Shown: positions 17,411 through 28,392, counted from the stretch's first letter. The stretch: DNA of 64,000 bases from Pseudomonadota bacterium (GCA_021325355.1 JAJPHI010000002.1:1-64000), one strand, 5' to 3'. The notes: generated from the letters alone by a model not told the origin. Made by a program: numbers and translations.

Positions 17411-18445
17411 ATGGAAAACGGCGCTAAGGATCTGACTCGACGACAACACGCGTTGCTGCTGGCGACAGTGCAGGAATTTATCGCCACCGCCGCGCCGGTC
17501 GGCTCGCAACAGGTGGCGCAGCGACACCGCCTCGGCGTGCGCGCCGCGATGGTGCGCAATCTGATGAGCGAGCTGGAGGACGCCGGCTACCTCACCCAGC
17601 CGCATACTTCGGCGGGCCGCGTCCCCACCGAGAAAGCCTACCGGTACTTCGTCGATCACCTGGCGCCGACGATTCCCTTCCGCGAGCGCGCCCGTATCGA
17701 GCTTCACTATTCGGCGCCCTCCAACGACGTCAACCTGATGGTGCGCGAGGCTTCACGCCTGCTCGCGCTGATGACCAATCAGACCGCGATCGCCACCGCG
17801 CCGCGCCTCGAAGTGCTGATGATCGAACGGGTGCAGTTCACCCGCCTGCGCGAGCGCGAAGTGCTCGCGATGTTTATCACCAAGGCCAACGGCATCCATA
17901 ATCGGCTGGTGGTGGCCGATCGCGATTACAGCCAGGCTGAACTCGACCGGATGGCGGCGTATCTCGCCGAAACCCTGGTCGGCCGCACCCTGGAGCAGGC
18001 GCGGGTGTGGCTGGAAGAGCGCCTGCGCGAGGAACGGGCGCGCTACGATCAATTCGTTCGCGGCGCACTCCTGCTCGGCAACGTAATGATCGCCCTCGAC
18101 GCGCAGGCCGAGGTCTACGTCGAAGGCAGCACCCGGGCGCTTGATCAGCCGGAGTTTACCGATCGCGCGCGGCTGCGCGAACTGCTTCGGGCCCTCGACG
18201 ACAAGACCGCCCTGCTGGACCTGCTGGATCGTTCGCTGAAGGACACTTCGTTGCTGGTCTCGATCGGCTCCGAGAACAGCGACGCGCGCCTCGCGGGTTT
18301 CAGCGTGGTCGCCGCGCCGTATGCGAGCGGCTCTCAGCCCCTGGGCAGCGTCGCCATCGTCGGTCCGCTACGGATGGACTACGAGCGCGTGATTCCGCTG
18401 GTCAGCTACACCGCCAAGGCGCTTTCCCGCGTGCTCGACCACTGA
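17411..18445 (+). CDS. hrcA: Heat-inducible transcription repressor HrcA
   Basis: About 344 residues from the ATG at 17411 (MENGAKDLTRRQ); an ATG nine codons earlier is also in frame. The N-terminal winged helix (LLATVQEFIATAAPVGSQQV, then VRAAMVRNLMSELEDAGYL) and the following TSAGRVPTEKAYRYFVD are diagnostic, and a GAF-like middle domain follows. HrcA normally binds CIRCE elements in front of groE/dnaK operons with GroEL help. No CIRCE element is seen in its own upstream region, and grpE or dnaK does not follow; an M20 peptidase gene does. Confidence 0.95.
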   Translation: MENGAKDLTRRQHALLLATVQEFIATAAPVGSQQVAQRHRLGVRAAMVRNLMSELEDAGYLTQPHTSAGRVPTEKAYRYFVDHLAPTIPFRERARIELHYSAPSNDVNLMVREASRLLALMTNQTAIATAPRLEVLMIERVQFTRLREREVLAMFITKANGIHNRLVVADRDYSQAELDRMAAYLAETLVGRTLEQARVWLEERLREERARYDQFVRGALLLGNVMIALDAQAEVYVEGSTRALDQPEFTDRARLRELLRALDDKTALLDLLDRSLKDTSLLVSIGSENSDARLAGFSVVAAPYASGSQPLGSVAIVGPLRMDYERVIPLVSYTAKALSRVLDH

Positions 18446-18501
18446 CGGCGCCGCGCGCTGCGGCATTTTGCTTGCGGCGGCTAGCCGCGTAGATTCACTG
18501 C

Positions 18502-19914
18502 ATGAGCAGCGCGTCCATCAGCGACTATATCGATTCCGTGTGGCGGCAGTCCGTGGTGCCGGAACTGATGGAATACGTCCGCATTCCCAACAAGTCGCCG
18601 GCCTTCGACAAGGAATGGCGCGAACACGGCTTCATCGATCAGGTCGTCGCGCGCTTCGAGGCGTGGGCGAAGCGCCAGCCGATCAAAGGTATCCAGGTCG
18701 AGGTGCAGCGCGTCGAGAAGCGCACGCCCCTTATCTTGATCGACATTCCCGGCGCCTCGGATGACGTCGTTCTGCTCTACGGCCACCTCGACAAGCAGCC
18801 CGAGATGACCGGATGGCGCGACGGGCTCGGTCCATGGACCCCCGTGATCGAAGGCGATCGGCTCTATGGACGCGGCGCCGCTGACGACGGTTACGCGATG
18901 TTCGCCTGTCTGACCGCGATCGCGGCGCTGGAGGCGGCCGCCGTGGCGCATGCCCGATGCGTAATCATCATCGAAGCCTGCGAGGAATCGGGGAGCTTCG
19001 ACCTGCCGCATCATATCGAGCGGCTGGGTGAGCGGCTGGGCCAGCCGAGCCTCGTCATCGGACTCGATTCCGGATGCGGCAATTACGAGCGGCTATGGTG
19101 CACCACTTCGCTGCGCGGCCTGGCCGGCGGCACGTTACGCGTCGAGGTGCTGACCGAGGGTATTCATTCGGGGGCGAGCGGAATTGTGCCGGACAGCTTT
19201 CGCATCGCGCGCCTGCTGCTGAATCGCATCGAGGACGAAAAGACCGGCCGCATTCTCGTGCCCGAATATCACGTCGAGATTCCACCGGCGCGCATCCGCG
19301 AAGCGCAGACCGCCGCCGAACTTTTGCGCGACTCGATCCAAACCGAGTTTCCGCTGGTGGAAGGCGCACGCCCGGTGTCCGATGACGCCGCCGAGCTGAT
19401 TCTCAACCGCGACTGGCGTCCCGCCCTTTCGATCATCGGTCAGGACGGCCTCCCGCAAATCGGCAGTGCCGGCAATGTTCTGCGGCCGTCGACGGCGCTG
19501 AAGCTCTCGCTGCGGATCCCTCCCGGATGCGACGCCAAAAGAGCCAACGCGCGGATGAAGGAAATCCTCGAAAAGGATCCGCCGTACGGCGCCAGAGTGA
19601 GTTTCACCGGGGACTGGGCGGCGGCCGGATGGAATGCGCCCGAGATCGCGCCGTGGCTCGCGCGATCGCTCGATGCGGCTTCGAACCGATGGTTCGGCAA
19701 GGGACCCGCCTACATGGGACTGGGGGGGACCATTCCGTTCATGAGCATGCTCGGCGAGAAATTTCCCGAGGCCCAGTTTTTGATTACCGGCGTCCTCGGA
19801 CCTCATTCGAACGCCCACGGCCCGAACGAGTTCCTCGATCTCCCCTATGCGCGCAAGCTCACCGGTTGCGTAGCCGACGTAATCGCCGACCATTTCCGTC
19901 GCCGCGCATCATAA
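18502..19914 (+). CDS. M20-family metallopeptidase (dipeptidase/deacetylase type)
   Basis: 470 residues. Zinc ligands appear in the family order: His in LLYGHLDKQP, Asp in GRGAADDGYAM, the Glu-Glu pair in IEACEESGS, Asp in IGLDSGCG, and a C-terminal His in GPHSNAHGPNEF. A lid/dimerisation domain with EGIHSGASGIVPDSFRI lies between. It resembles M20 dipeptidases of the carnosinase/DUG1 group. It follows hrcA by 56 bases and is convergent with ppdK. The peptide substrate is not predictable. Confidence 0.92.
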   Translation: MSSASISDYIDSVWRQSVVPELMEYVRIPNKSPAFDKEWREHGFIDQVVARFEAWAKRQPIKGIQVEVQRVEKRTPLILIDIPGASDDVVLLYGHLDKQPEMTGWRDGLGPWTPVIEGDRLYGRGAADDGYAMFACLTAIAALEAAAVAHARCVIIIEACEESGSFDLPHHIERLGERLGQPSLVIGLDSGCGNYERLWCTTSLRGLAGGTLRVEVLTEGIHSGASGIVPDSFRIARLLLNRIEDEKTGRILVPEYHVEIPPARIREAQTAAELLRDSIQTEFPLVEGARPVSDDAAELILNRDWRPALSIIGQDGLPQIGSAGNVLRPSTALKLSLRIPPGCDAKRANARMKEILEKDPPYGARVSFTGDWAAAGWNAPEIAPWLARSLDAASNRWFGKGPAYMGLGGTIPFMSMLGEKFPEAQFLITGVLGPHSNAHGPNEFLDLPYARKLTGCVADVIADHFRRRAS

Positions 19915-19940
19915 CGTCGGGGCGGCAGTCGCGCCGACGG

Positions 19941-22688
19941 TCACACGTCCTTGAAAGCGCGCTTCCCCTGGCGGGCGTCGATCGCGGCCTGCGCCGCAGC
20001 CAGCCGCGCGATCGGCAGGCGGTAGGGCGAGCACGAGACGTAATCGAGTCCGAGCTGGTGGCACAGCCGGATACTGGCCGGGTCGCCGCCGTGCTCGCCG
20101 CAGATGCCGATTTTGAGATTCTTTTTGGCTTTGCGCCCGCGCTCGATGGCGATCCGCATCAGGTCGCCGACACCCTCGGCGTCGAGCTCCTGGAACGGGT
20201 CTTTCTGGTAAATGCCGCGCGCCAGGTAGTCGTTGAGGAACTTGACCGAATCGTCGCGCGAAAGCCCATAGGTCATCTGCGTCAGATCGTTCGTGCCGAA
20301 GGAAAAGAAATCCGCCACCGCGCCAATCTCGCCCGCTTCGAGGCAGGCGCGCGGGACCTCAATCATGGTTCCGATGGTGTAGTCGAGGCGGCCGCCGTTC
20401 TGACTTGCGACCTCCTTTCCGACTTCGCGGATCTGCGCCGCGAGCAACTCGAATTCGCGACGATCGCCGATTAACGGCAGCATGATCTCGGGCAGGACCC
20501 TGACCCCTTGCTTGCGCAATTCGAGCGCGGCCTCGAAGATGGCGCGGGCCTGCGCGCGGTAAATTTCGGGATGACTGACGCCGAGGCGCGAACCGCGATG
20601 ACCGAGCATCGGGTTGAACTCTTCGAGATTCCTGCTGATCTGCTCGAGACGCTCGGGATCGGCGCCAATCGACTCGGCCAGCTTGTGAATCTCGGCGGCG
20701 GTCTTCGGCAGAAACTCATGGAGCGGCGGGTCGAGCAACCGTATCGTCACCGGCTTGCCCGCCATCTCGCGCAGAATTTCAATGAAGTCGCCGCGCTGCA
20801 TCGGGATGATTTTTTCGAGCGCGCGCGCCCGCTGCTCGCTGTTCTCCGCGAGGATCATCTCGCGCACCGCTTCGATCCGGCCGGCGCCGAAGAACATGTG
20901 TTCGGTGCGGCAGAGACCAATACCCTCGGCGCCGAAGGCCACGGCCGCCTGAGCGTCCGTCGGCGTATCGGCATTGGTGCGCACGCCGAGTTTCCGTTCC
21001 TGGTCAGCCCATTTCATGAAGGTTCGAAAATGCTCGGACATCTGCGGCTGAACGGTCGGCACGCGACCGGCGATCACTTCACCGGTGCCGCCGTCGAGAG
21101 TGATCAGGTCACCGCGCCGCAACACCCGATCGGCGACCTTCAGCAGTCCGGCATCATAATCGATCTCCAGCGCGCCGCACCCCGCCACGCAGCACTTGCC
21201 CATGCCGCGCGCGACCACCGCGGCGTGACTGGTCATCCCACCGCGCGCGGTAAGAATACCCTCCGCCACGTGCATCCCGTGGATATCCTCCGGCGAGGTT
21301 TCATGGCGGACGAGGATCACGCGGCGACCGGAATTCACCGCGGCAACGGCTTCGTCCGCCGAGAACACGATCTCGCCGCAAACCGCCCCCGGTGAGGCGG
21401 GCAGGCCGCGCGCGATTATTTCCCTGGCGGCGTCGGGATCGAGCCGCGGATGAAGCAGTTGTTCCAACTGCGACGGTTCGACCCGGGTCAGCGCGGTGCG
21501 CCGGTCGATCAGTTTCTCGCCGGCCATCTCGACCGCGACGCGCACCGCGGCTTCGGCGGTGCGCTTACCGGCGCGCGTCTGCAGCATGAAAAGCCGTCCG
21601 CGCTCGATCGTGAACTCCATGTCCTGCATGTCGCGGAAGTGCTTTTCGAGCCGCTGCGCAGTCTTGACCAGCTCTTTGTAAATCGCCGGGAACTGCTCCT
21701 CGAGCGTCGGGAAGCGTTCGCGCCGCGTCTGCTCATCGAGGCCTTCGGCCGCGGCGGCGCGCCGGCCGGCCGCAATGCTGATCGGCAGCGGCGTGCGGAT
21801 TCCCGCCACCACATCCTCGCCCTGCGCGTTCGGCAGAAACTCGCCGTAGATGCCGCGCGCGCCGGTTGAAGGATCGCGCGTAAAGGCGACTCCGGTCGCG
21901 CAATCGCTGCCGAGGTTGCCGAAGACCATCGATTGCACGGTCACCGCGGTACCCCAATCGCCGGGGATCCGGTTGATCGCGCGGTAGGCGATCGCGCGCT
22001 CGTTGTTCCATGACCCGAACACTGCGCCAATCGCACCCCAGAGTTGTTCCTCGGGATCCTGCGGAAGGTCGCGTCCGACGCGGGTGCGGATAAGCTCGCG
22101 GAACTCGCTGACCAGCTCCTTCAAATCCTCGACGCTGAGCTCGATATCCTGCTGGACCCCGCGCGCCGACTTCTTGCGCTCGATCAGCTCTTCGAAGGGA
22201 TCGCGTTCATGCTTGCTTTCGGGTTTGAGCTTGAGCACGACATCGCCGTACATCTGGCAGAAACGGCGATACGAGTCCCAGGCAAAGCGTGGATTTTCGC
22301 TGGCCGCCGCCAGCCCCTCGACGGTCCTGTCGTTGAGGCCGAGGTTGAGCACCGTGTCCATCATGCCCGGCATCGAGACCCGCGCCCCGGAGCGGACGGA
22401 AACGAGCAGCGGATTCTGCGCGCTGCCGAACTTGCGCCCCATGATCTTTTCGATTCGCGCGATACTCTTTTTGACGCCGGCCTCGAGGCCCTTGGGATAC
22501 TTCTGACGGTGGCTGTAGTAGTAATTGCAGACCGCGGTCGAGATGGTGAAGCCGGGCGGCACGGGCAGCTTTAACGACGCCATCTCGGCAAGCCCCGCAC
22601 CCTTCCCGCCGAGCACGTCGCGCATCGCGCCGCGACCCTCGGCCACACCGCCGCCGAAAAAGTAAATCTCCGGATGAACCCGTGCCAT
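19941..22688 (-). CDS. ppdK: Pyruvate, phosphate dikinase
   Basis: 915 residues, the usual size. The N-terminal ATP-grasp part begins YFFGGGVAEG and includes KLPVPPGFTIST. The swivelling phosphohistidine domain has GGMTSHAAVVARGMGKCCVA, with His as the phosphate carrier. The C-terminal PEP/pyruvate barrel has GLCRTEHMFF, SFGTNDLTQMTYG and GICGEHGGD with the catalytic Cys. It interconverts pyruvate + ATP + Pi and PEP + AMP + PPi. The ATG at 22688 follows GGGGG closely; the preceding in-frame TTG is not needed. It is immediately followed on the same strand by no other gene and is convergent with the M20 peptidase. Confidence 0.97.
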   Translation of the reverse strand: MARVHPEIYFFGGGVAEGRGAMRDVLGGKGAGLAEMASLKLPVPPGFTISTAVCNYYYSHRQKYPKGLEAGVKKSIARIEKIMGRKFGSAQNPLLVSVRSGARVSMPGMMDTVLNLGLNDRTVEGLAAASENPRFAWDSYRRFCQMYGDVVLKLKPESKHERDPFEELIERKKSARGVQQDIELSVEDLKELVSEFRELIRTRVGRDLPQDPEEQLWGAIGAVFGSWNNERAIAYRAINRIPGDWGTAVTVQSMVFGNLGSDCATGVAFTRDPSTGARGIYGEFLPNAQGEDVVAGIRTPLPISIAAGRRAAAAEGLDEQTRRERFPTLEEQFPAIYKELVKTAQRLEKHFRDMQDMEFTIERGRLFMLQTRAGKRTAEAAVRVAVEMAGEKLIDRRTALTRVEPSQLEQLLHPRLDPDAAREIIARGLPASPGAVCGEIVFSADEAVAAVNSGRRVILVRHETSPEDIHGMHVAEGILTARGGMTSHAAVVARGMGKCCVAGCGALEIDYDAGLLKVADRVLRRGDLITLDGGTGEVIAGRVPTVQPQMSEHFRTFMKWADQERKLGVRTNADTPTDAQAAVAFGAEGIGLCRTEHMFFGAGRIEAVREMILAENSEQRARALEKIIPMQRGDFIEILREMAGKPVTIRLLDPPLHEFLPKTAAEIHKLAESIGADPERLEQISRNLEEFNPMLGHRGSRLGVSHPEIYRAQARAIFEAALELRKQGVRVLPEIMLPLIGDRREFELLAAQIREVGKEVASQNGGRLDYTIGTMIEVPRACLEAGEIGAVADFFSFGTNDLTQMTYGLSRDDSVKFLNDYLARGIYQKDPFQELDAEGVGDLMRIAIERGRKAKKNLKIGICGEHGGDPASIRLCHQLGLDYVSCSPYRLPIARLAAAQAAIDARQGKRAFKDV

Positions 22689-22743
22689 CAAAACCCCCGC
22701 TGATGCTTAACGATCGCGCTCGATCACATACCGTGGATACGCG

Positions 22744-24090
22744 CTAGCGATGCCATCCGATGCGTTCGAATAACACGTGCACCAGGTCCTGGATTGCGAC
22801 GCGTTCCTGGAGCGTGGTATCGCGATCGCGCAGCGTCACCGAATCGTCGTTCATCGTCTGATGATCGATCGTCACACCGAAAGGCGTGCCGACTTCATCC
22901 ATGCGCCGATAGCGGCGACCGATCGAGCCTGCCTGATCGTAAGCGACGACGAAATAGGACTGCAACATGGCGCGCACGGCCTGGGCCTTTTCGGGTTGAC
23001 CGCCTTTGCGCAGCAACGGATAGACCGCAACCTTGATCGGCGCCAGCCGCGGATCGAGGCGCAGCACGATACGCTCCTCGTTCTCGACCACGTCCTCATC
23101 GTAAGCGTCGAGCAAAAACGCGAGCATCGTGCGATCGACGCCGGCGGCCGGCTCGATCACCCACGGACGATAACGCGTGCGCGTCTCCTCGTCGAAATAG
23201 GTCAAATCTTTGCCGCTGAAGGCGGCATGCTGGTCGAGGTCGAAACTGCCGCGCCGCGCGATCCCTTCAAGCTCGCCCCAGCCGAACGGATAGAGATACT
23301 CAACGTCGGTCGTCCCGCGCGAGTAATGCGACAATTCGTCGGCGGCGTGCGGGCGCAGGCGCAGATGGTCCGGCTTGATGCCGAGTCGGACGTACCAGTC
23401 AAACCGATGCTTGACCCAATAGTCGAACCAGCGCTGCTCCTCCGTCGGGTCCGGAGCGACGAAGAACTCCATCTCCATCTGCTCGAACTCGCGCGTGCGA
23501 AAGACGAAATTGCCGGGTGTGATTTCGTTGCGGAAGGACTTGCCGATCTTAGCGATACCGAAAGGCAGCTTGACCCGCTGCGTGTCGATGACGTTGGCGA
23601 AGTTCGCAAAGATGCCCTGCGCTGTCTCCGGCCGCAGGTAAATCGTGTTGGCGGTGTCTTCCACCGGACCCATGAAGGTCTTGAACATCAGGTTGAAGCG
23701 GCGGGCCTCGGTCAGCTCGCCACCGCATTCGGGACAGCGCTCGCCCTGCAGTTGATCGGCGCGGAAACGCTGCTTGCAGGCCTTACAGTCAACCAGCGGA
23801 TCGGTAAAGTTCTCGAGATGGCCCGACGCCTCCCAGGTGCGCGGATGCTGCAGGATGGCGCTGTCGAGGCCAAGCACGTCGGAGCGCGTCTGCACCATGT
23901 CGCGCCACCACGCTTCCTTGACGTTGCGCTTAAGCTCGACTCCCAGCGGACCGTAGTCGAAGGTGGAACCGAGACCGCCATAGATATCACTGGTGGGAAA
24001 CACCAGCCCGCGGCGCTTACACAGGTTCACGATTTTTTCCATCGTGACCGCCCGCGCGCCGCGGTTCGTCTCAGATGCTGCCTGCGCCAA
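22744..24090 (-). CDS. glyS: Glycyl-tRNA synthetase (single-chain, alpha2 type)
   Basis: 448 residues of class II synthetase. MEKIVNLCKRRGLVFPTSDI and YGGLGSTFDYGPLG open the catalytic domain. A CxxC-x-CxxC-type zinc site (CKACKQRF, then CPECGGEL) follows. Class II motif 2 is in GIAKIGKSFRNEITPGNF, motif 3 near VIEPAAGVDRTML, and an anticodon-binding domain ends the chain. A TTG at 24090 has GGAGG four bases upstream and is taken as the start; the ATG at 24042 (MEKIV) is the alternative. The next gene on the same strand is ppdK. Confidence 0.96.
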   Translation of the reverse strand: MAQAASETNRGARAVTMEKIVNLCKRRGLVFPTSDIYGGLGSTFDYGPLGVELKRNVKEAWWRDMVQTRSDVLGLDSAILQHPRTWEASGHLENFTDPLVDCKACKQRFRADQLQGERCPECGGELTEARRFNLMFKTFMGPVEDTANTIYLRPETAQGIFANFANVIDTQRVKLPFGIAKIGKSFRNEITPGNFVFRTREFEQMEMEFFVAPDPTEEQRWFDYWVKHRFDWYVRLGIKPDHLRLRPHAADELSHYSRGTTDVEYLYPFGWGELEGIARRGSFDLDQHAAFSGKDLTYFDEETRTRYRPWVIEPAAGVDRTMLAFLLDAYDEDVVENEERIVLRLDPRLAPIKVAVYPLLRKGGQPEKAQAVRAMLQSYFVVAYDQAGSIGRRYRRMDEVGTPFGVTIDHQTMNDDSVTLRDRDTTLQERVAIQDLVHVLFERIGWHR

Positions 24091-24136
24091 GCGACCTCCA
24101 GAGTTGTGCGTCGGACATTGATCAAACCCCGGCCCG

Positions 24137-24673
24137 TCAGCCGAGGTTAATCACCTCGGCGGTCACGCGCCCGCCCGCTTGAATCTCGAGGATTCCAACG
24201 GTACCCGGCACATCCACGAGATTATGCGGCAGGGTCGCGCTCCCGGGGTTGATCACCAGGGTGCGGCCGAAGCGAGTGATGCCTTCAAGATGGCTGTGAC
24301 CCATCACCAGAACGTCGAGGGGCCCGCCGAAATGGGTGTCCATCGCACGCTGAAACACGGCTTCCGACGTCTCATCGGGCGTTGGCAACGCGTGGGTCAA
24401 GCCGACGCGCACGCCTTCAACCGTTAGGAGATGCGCCGGGCGGACGCGGTCATCGATCTCCAGCCTGAAGCGATGCCCATCCAAGCCTTCGTCACCATTG
24501 CCAAGCGCTGCTATGACGGGCGCAATCGTTGCGAGTTCATCCAGGACCCGATTAACGTAAACGTCGCCGGCGTGCATCACGAGGTCCACGCCCCTGAACA
24601 CTTCGAACACGCGAGCGGGCAGATGCTCGCATGCTTCAGGTATATGAGTGTCGGAAATCAGTCCGATACGCAT
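24137..24673 (-). CDS. YfcE/MJ0936-type metallophosphoesterase
   Basis: 178 residues. Two-metal phosphoesterase motifs run in order: ISDTHIP (D-x-H), HAGDVY (GD), LGNGD (GN-D), LTHALP (H) and MGHSH (GHxH). The size and layout match the small YfcE/MJ0936 phosphodiesterases. The natural substrate is unknown. The ATG lies about 24 bases from the divergent upstream sequence leading to the lipoprotein gene. Confidence 0.9.
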   Translation of the reverse strand: MRIGLISDTHIPEACEHLPARVFEVFRGVDLVMHAGDVYVNRVLDELATIAPVIAALGNGDEGLDGHRFRLEIDDRVRPAHLLTVEGVRVGLTHALPTPDETSEAVFQRAMDTHFGGPLDVLVMGHSHLEGITRFGRTLVINPGSATLPHNLVDVPGTVGILEIQAGGRVTAEVINLG

Positions 24674-24768
24674 CAGGGGTTTCCCGGCGGTGAGTCATGA
24701 ACGTATCATGTGGCCGGCGGCCTCGCAATTTTGCGCCGCCCGAAGTGCAATCCGAAGGAGGTCGCGCC

Positions 24769-25116
24769 GTGGCGTGGAGGAACAGGAGAGGCATCCGCAG
24801 GGTCGTCGCCACATCGCTAATTTTGCTTTTTGCGATGCTCGCCGGATGCACCCACAAGCTGGTTGCTCACAACGGTGATACCACGGTTGACGTTTACTCG
24901 AACAAGGATCAGTTCGATAAGGTGAAATCAATGAAGTCGGAGGGCGGCGCGGCCGGCATCTTCGGCGGCATCGGCGAGTCGATGCTGGCCAAGAAGATCC
25001 CGAGCGCCACGCCGGTCAAGATTCTCTCCAGCGACGAGGAAGGCTCAATGATCGAGGTAATGGACGGACCTGAAAAGGGCCTCCAAGGCTACGTCGCCAA
25101 GGATAATCTGGATTAG
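24769..25116 (+). CDS. Small lipoprotein with SH3-like C-terminus
   Basis: 115 residues from a GTG at 24769 that has GGAGG seven bases upstream; the upstream ATG in frame lacks a ribosome site. A basic start (WRNRRGIRR) and hydrophobic stretch lead to the lipobox LAGC at about residue 27, so it should be lipidated. The remainder has PVKILSSDEEGSMIEVMDG and GLQGYVAKDNLD, which look like a bacterial SH3 domain ending. Function is unknown. It is convergent with glnB. Confidence 0.75.
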   Translation: MAWRNRRGIRRVVATSLILLFAMLAGCTHKLVAHNGDTTVDVYSNKDQFDKVKSMKSEGGAAGIFGGIGESMLAKKIPSATPVKILSSDEEGSMIEVMDGPEKGLQGYVAKDNLD

Positions 25117-25154
25117 GCTCGGCGCTCGCCTGCTGCCAACCCCGCCGGCGGCGC

Positions 25155-26310
<1,156 letters not shown>

Positions 26311-26370
26311 CAGGTAGAAAATGCCGCCCTCCTTGTCTTTCCGCGGATGCCTGGAAGACGGTCAGATGAA

Positions 26371-26445
26371 TCGGGGTGACTGGATTTGAACCAGCGACCC
26401 CTGCGTCCCGAACGCAGTGCTCTAGCCAGGATGAGCTACACCCCG
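26371..26445 (-). tRNA. tRNA-Pro (anticodon CGG)
   Basis: On the minus strand a 75-base cloverleaf is complete: acceptor CGGGGTG/CACCCCG, D-arm GCTC...GAGC, anticodon stem CTGCG/CGCAG with loop TTCGGGA (anticodon CGG), and T-arm GCTGG-TTCAAAT-CCAGT with one non-Watson-Crick pair. Discriminator base A. CCA is not encoded. Confidence 0.95.
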
Positions 26446-26546
26446 ACGGCCGTTCCGCCCCATCAGCGGACGGAGGCTAGGTTATAGCATCGCGGCAAGC
26501 AAGAGGCGAGTTGTCCGCACCGCAGTGCGACCCGTTCCCGCTTCGT

Positions 26547-27359
26547 TCAGCGGCCGCGAAAGACCGGGGGACGCTTTTCGAGAAATGCCTGCACGGCGTC
26601 TTTGTGATCCTGGGTCAAGCTCGTCAGGGTCTGGCCCACCGCCTCGCGGTCGAGCAGCGTGCGGAGATCGGCATGCATCGCCGCGTTCAGGTTCCCCTTC
26701 ATGTACGCGAAGGCGATACGCGGACCCGCGGCGATCCGTTCAGCGTAGGCGCGGACTTCGTCGAGCAGGACAGAGGCGGACACCACCCGGGCGACCAGGC
26801 CAAGGCGCAGCGCTTCGGCGGCATCAATCATCTCAGCGGAAAAATAGAGCTCCCGCGCTTTCGCCGGACCGACGAGATGGGTCAGAAAGTAACTGCCGCC
26901 CCAGTCGCCCGAGTAGCCGACTCGCGCGAAAGCGGTGCCGAAGCGGGCGGTATCGGCCGCGATACGGATATCGCACGACAAACAGAGACCCAGGCCCGCG
27001 CCGGCAACCGGGCCGTTGACCGCTGCGATCGTCACCTTGGGCATTTCGTGAAGCAGAACGGTGACTTCTTCGCCACGGCGCGTTTGCGCGATCCGCTGAT
27101 CGACCCGCGCCGCTTCAGCCGTCGATGCGGTCTCGTTGCGTTCCCGCATCCGCGTGACGTCGCCGCCCGCACAGAAGCCGCGACCGCTTCCGGTCAGGAC
27201 CACCGCGCCGATTTCGTCGTCATGTTGAACGGCGCCAAGCTCGGTGAGCAGGCCGGCCACCATATCGGCGCTGAGCGCATTGAGACGGTCGGGCCGGTTG
27301 AGCGTCAGGTACAGGACGCCGTTACGGCGTTCGACCAGGAGGTCCGAGTAATCCGACAT
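26547..27359 (-). CDS. Enoyl-CoA hydratase/isomerase family protein
   Basis: 270 residues, crotonase fold. LTLNRPDRLNALSADM, GSGRGFCAGGDVTRM (oxyanion hole) and AAVNGPVAGAGLGLCLSCDI are conserved. In the second catalytic position FARVGYSGDWGGSYFL shows a Gly/Asp-rich segment in place of the Glu of classical hydratases, so isomerase or another crotonase reaction is possible. GGAGG precedes the ATG. The K+ channel gene follows on the same strand, 23 bases downstream. Confidence 0.88.
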   Translation of the reverse strand: MSDYSDLLVERRNGVLYLTLNRPDRLNALSADMVAGLLTELGAVQHDDEIGAVVLTGSGRGFCAGGDVTRMRERNETASTAEAARVDQRIAQTRRGEEVTVLLHEMPKVTIAAVNGPVAGAGLGLCLSCDIRIAADTARFGTAFARVGYSGDWGGSYFLTHLVGPAKARELYFSAEMIDAAEALRLGLVARVVSASVLLDEVRAYAERIAAGPRIAFAYMKGNLNAAMHADLRTLLDREAVGQTLTSLTQDHKDAVQAFLEKRPPVFRGR

Positions 27360-27382
27360 GCCTTCCTCCGTGCGGTTATGCG

Positions 27383-28339
27383 TCAGCGCGATGCTGGCGG
27401 CAGATGGGCGGGCGGCGCGGGATCACGTCGTCCGGGTTCAGCGAGCGTATCCCATGGAGTGAGTTCGGCGGGTTCGACATCATCAAATTTCCCATAGTCG
27501 AGAGCAAAGCCGCCGTCCGCCGTCCGCAGCATGACATCGGCCAGGCGTCTGCCCCAGAGTAGATCCTGATGACCGTAATACATCCGCGCATGAACGGTCT
27601 GCGAGATGGTCTCATCAAGCCCGGTGATCGAGACCACAATCCACGCCATCTGCCGCTCCATTGACTCGGCGGTGATACCGTAGAGCGGGCTGCCGGGAAC
27701 GATAGGATGGATCGCCGTCCAACTAAAGGCAAAGATCGCGTTGCGGTGACGGATCAGATTCAGGTCGTAAAAGCGGCGCGTCTCCTCGCCTTCAAGGGTT
27801 TGTTCAAGGCGCGCCAGTACGACATGCATCTCGGCTTCGACAATCTGATTTGCGCGCACGTTCGCCACACGAAACATCAGGCTCGGCACGCCTTCGCGGT
27901 TGGCGATAACCGCATAGCGGCTGAAGCGGATCCGCGCCGTGGGACGCGAGAATTTCGCAAAGACCAGACCGGTCATCAAGGCCAGACCAAGCAGCCCGAT
28001 GAGCACCTCGAAGCTCATCAGCAGATGGGCCACGAGGGTTACCGGCGCCATCTTGCCGTAACCGACGGTTGCCATCGTCTCGATACTGAAGAACAGGAGA
28101 TCCAGGTATGAATGCGCATTTTCGACGCCGCCATCGATGTAATACGCGAGGGCGAAAAGCGCATTGACGCCGAAAAAGGTGAGCGTCACCTGGGCGAGCA
28201 GGGACGGCCACGAGCAGGTCAGCAGATGAAGATAAAGCTCCGCCGAGAAACCGCTTGGATTGTTGGTGGCCGAATTGTTCACCAACGGTCTGGCGCCGCG
28301 GGTAAGCGGAATAAGCTGGTTGTTGCGGCGACTCTCCAT
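27383..28339 (-). CDS. Inward-rectifier-type K+ channel (KirBac)
   Basis: 318 residues from the ATG at 28339; a TTG nine codons earlier is possible. Two membrane helices flank a pore helix and the K+ selectivity filter TVGYG (91-95). The cytoplasmic IRK domain follows, with SLMFRVANVRANQIVEAEMHV and the HPIVPGSPLYG region, typical of KirBac channels. The C-terminus is Pro-rich. It would set membrane potential or K+ flux, gated by the cytoplasmic domain and lipids. It is divergent from a hydrolase gene with 53 bases between. Confidence 0.93.
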   Translation of the reverse strand: MESRRNNQLIPLTRGARPLVNNSATNNPSGFSAELYLHLLTCSWPSLLAQVTLTFFGVNALFALAYYIDGGVENAHSYLDLLFFSIETMATVGYGKMAPVTLVAHLLMSFEVLIGLLGLALMTGLVFAKFSRPTARIRFSRYAVIANREGVPSLMFRVANVRANQIVEAEMHVVLARLEQTLEGEETRRFYDLNLIRHRNAIFAFSWTAIHPIVPGSPLYGITAESMERQMAWIVVSITGLDETISQTVHARMYYGHQDLLWGRRLADVMLRTADGGFALDYGKFDDVEPAELTPWDTLAEPGRRDPAPPAHLPPASR

Positions 28340-28392
28340 TGGCGAACCGAGGTTGGAACGGTGCAACTATTCCAACCCTGCGGATACGAGCA

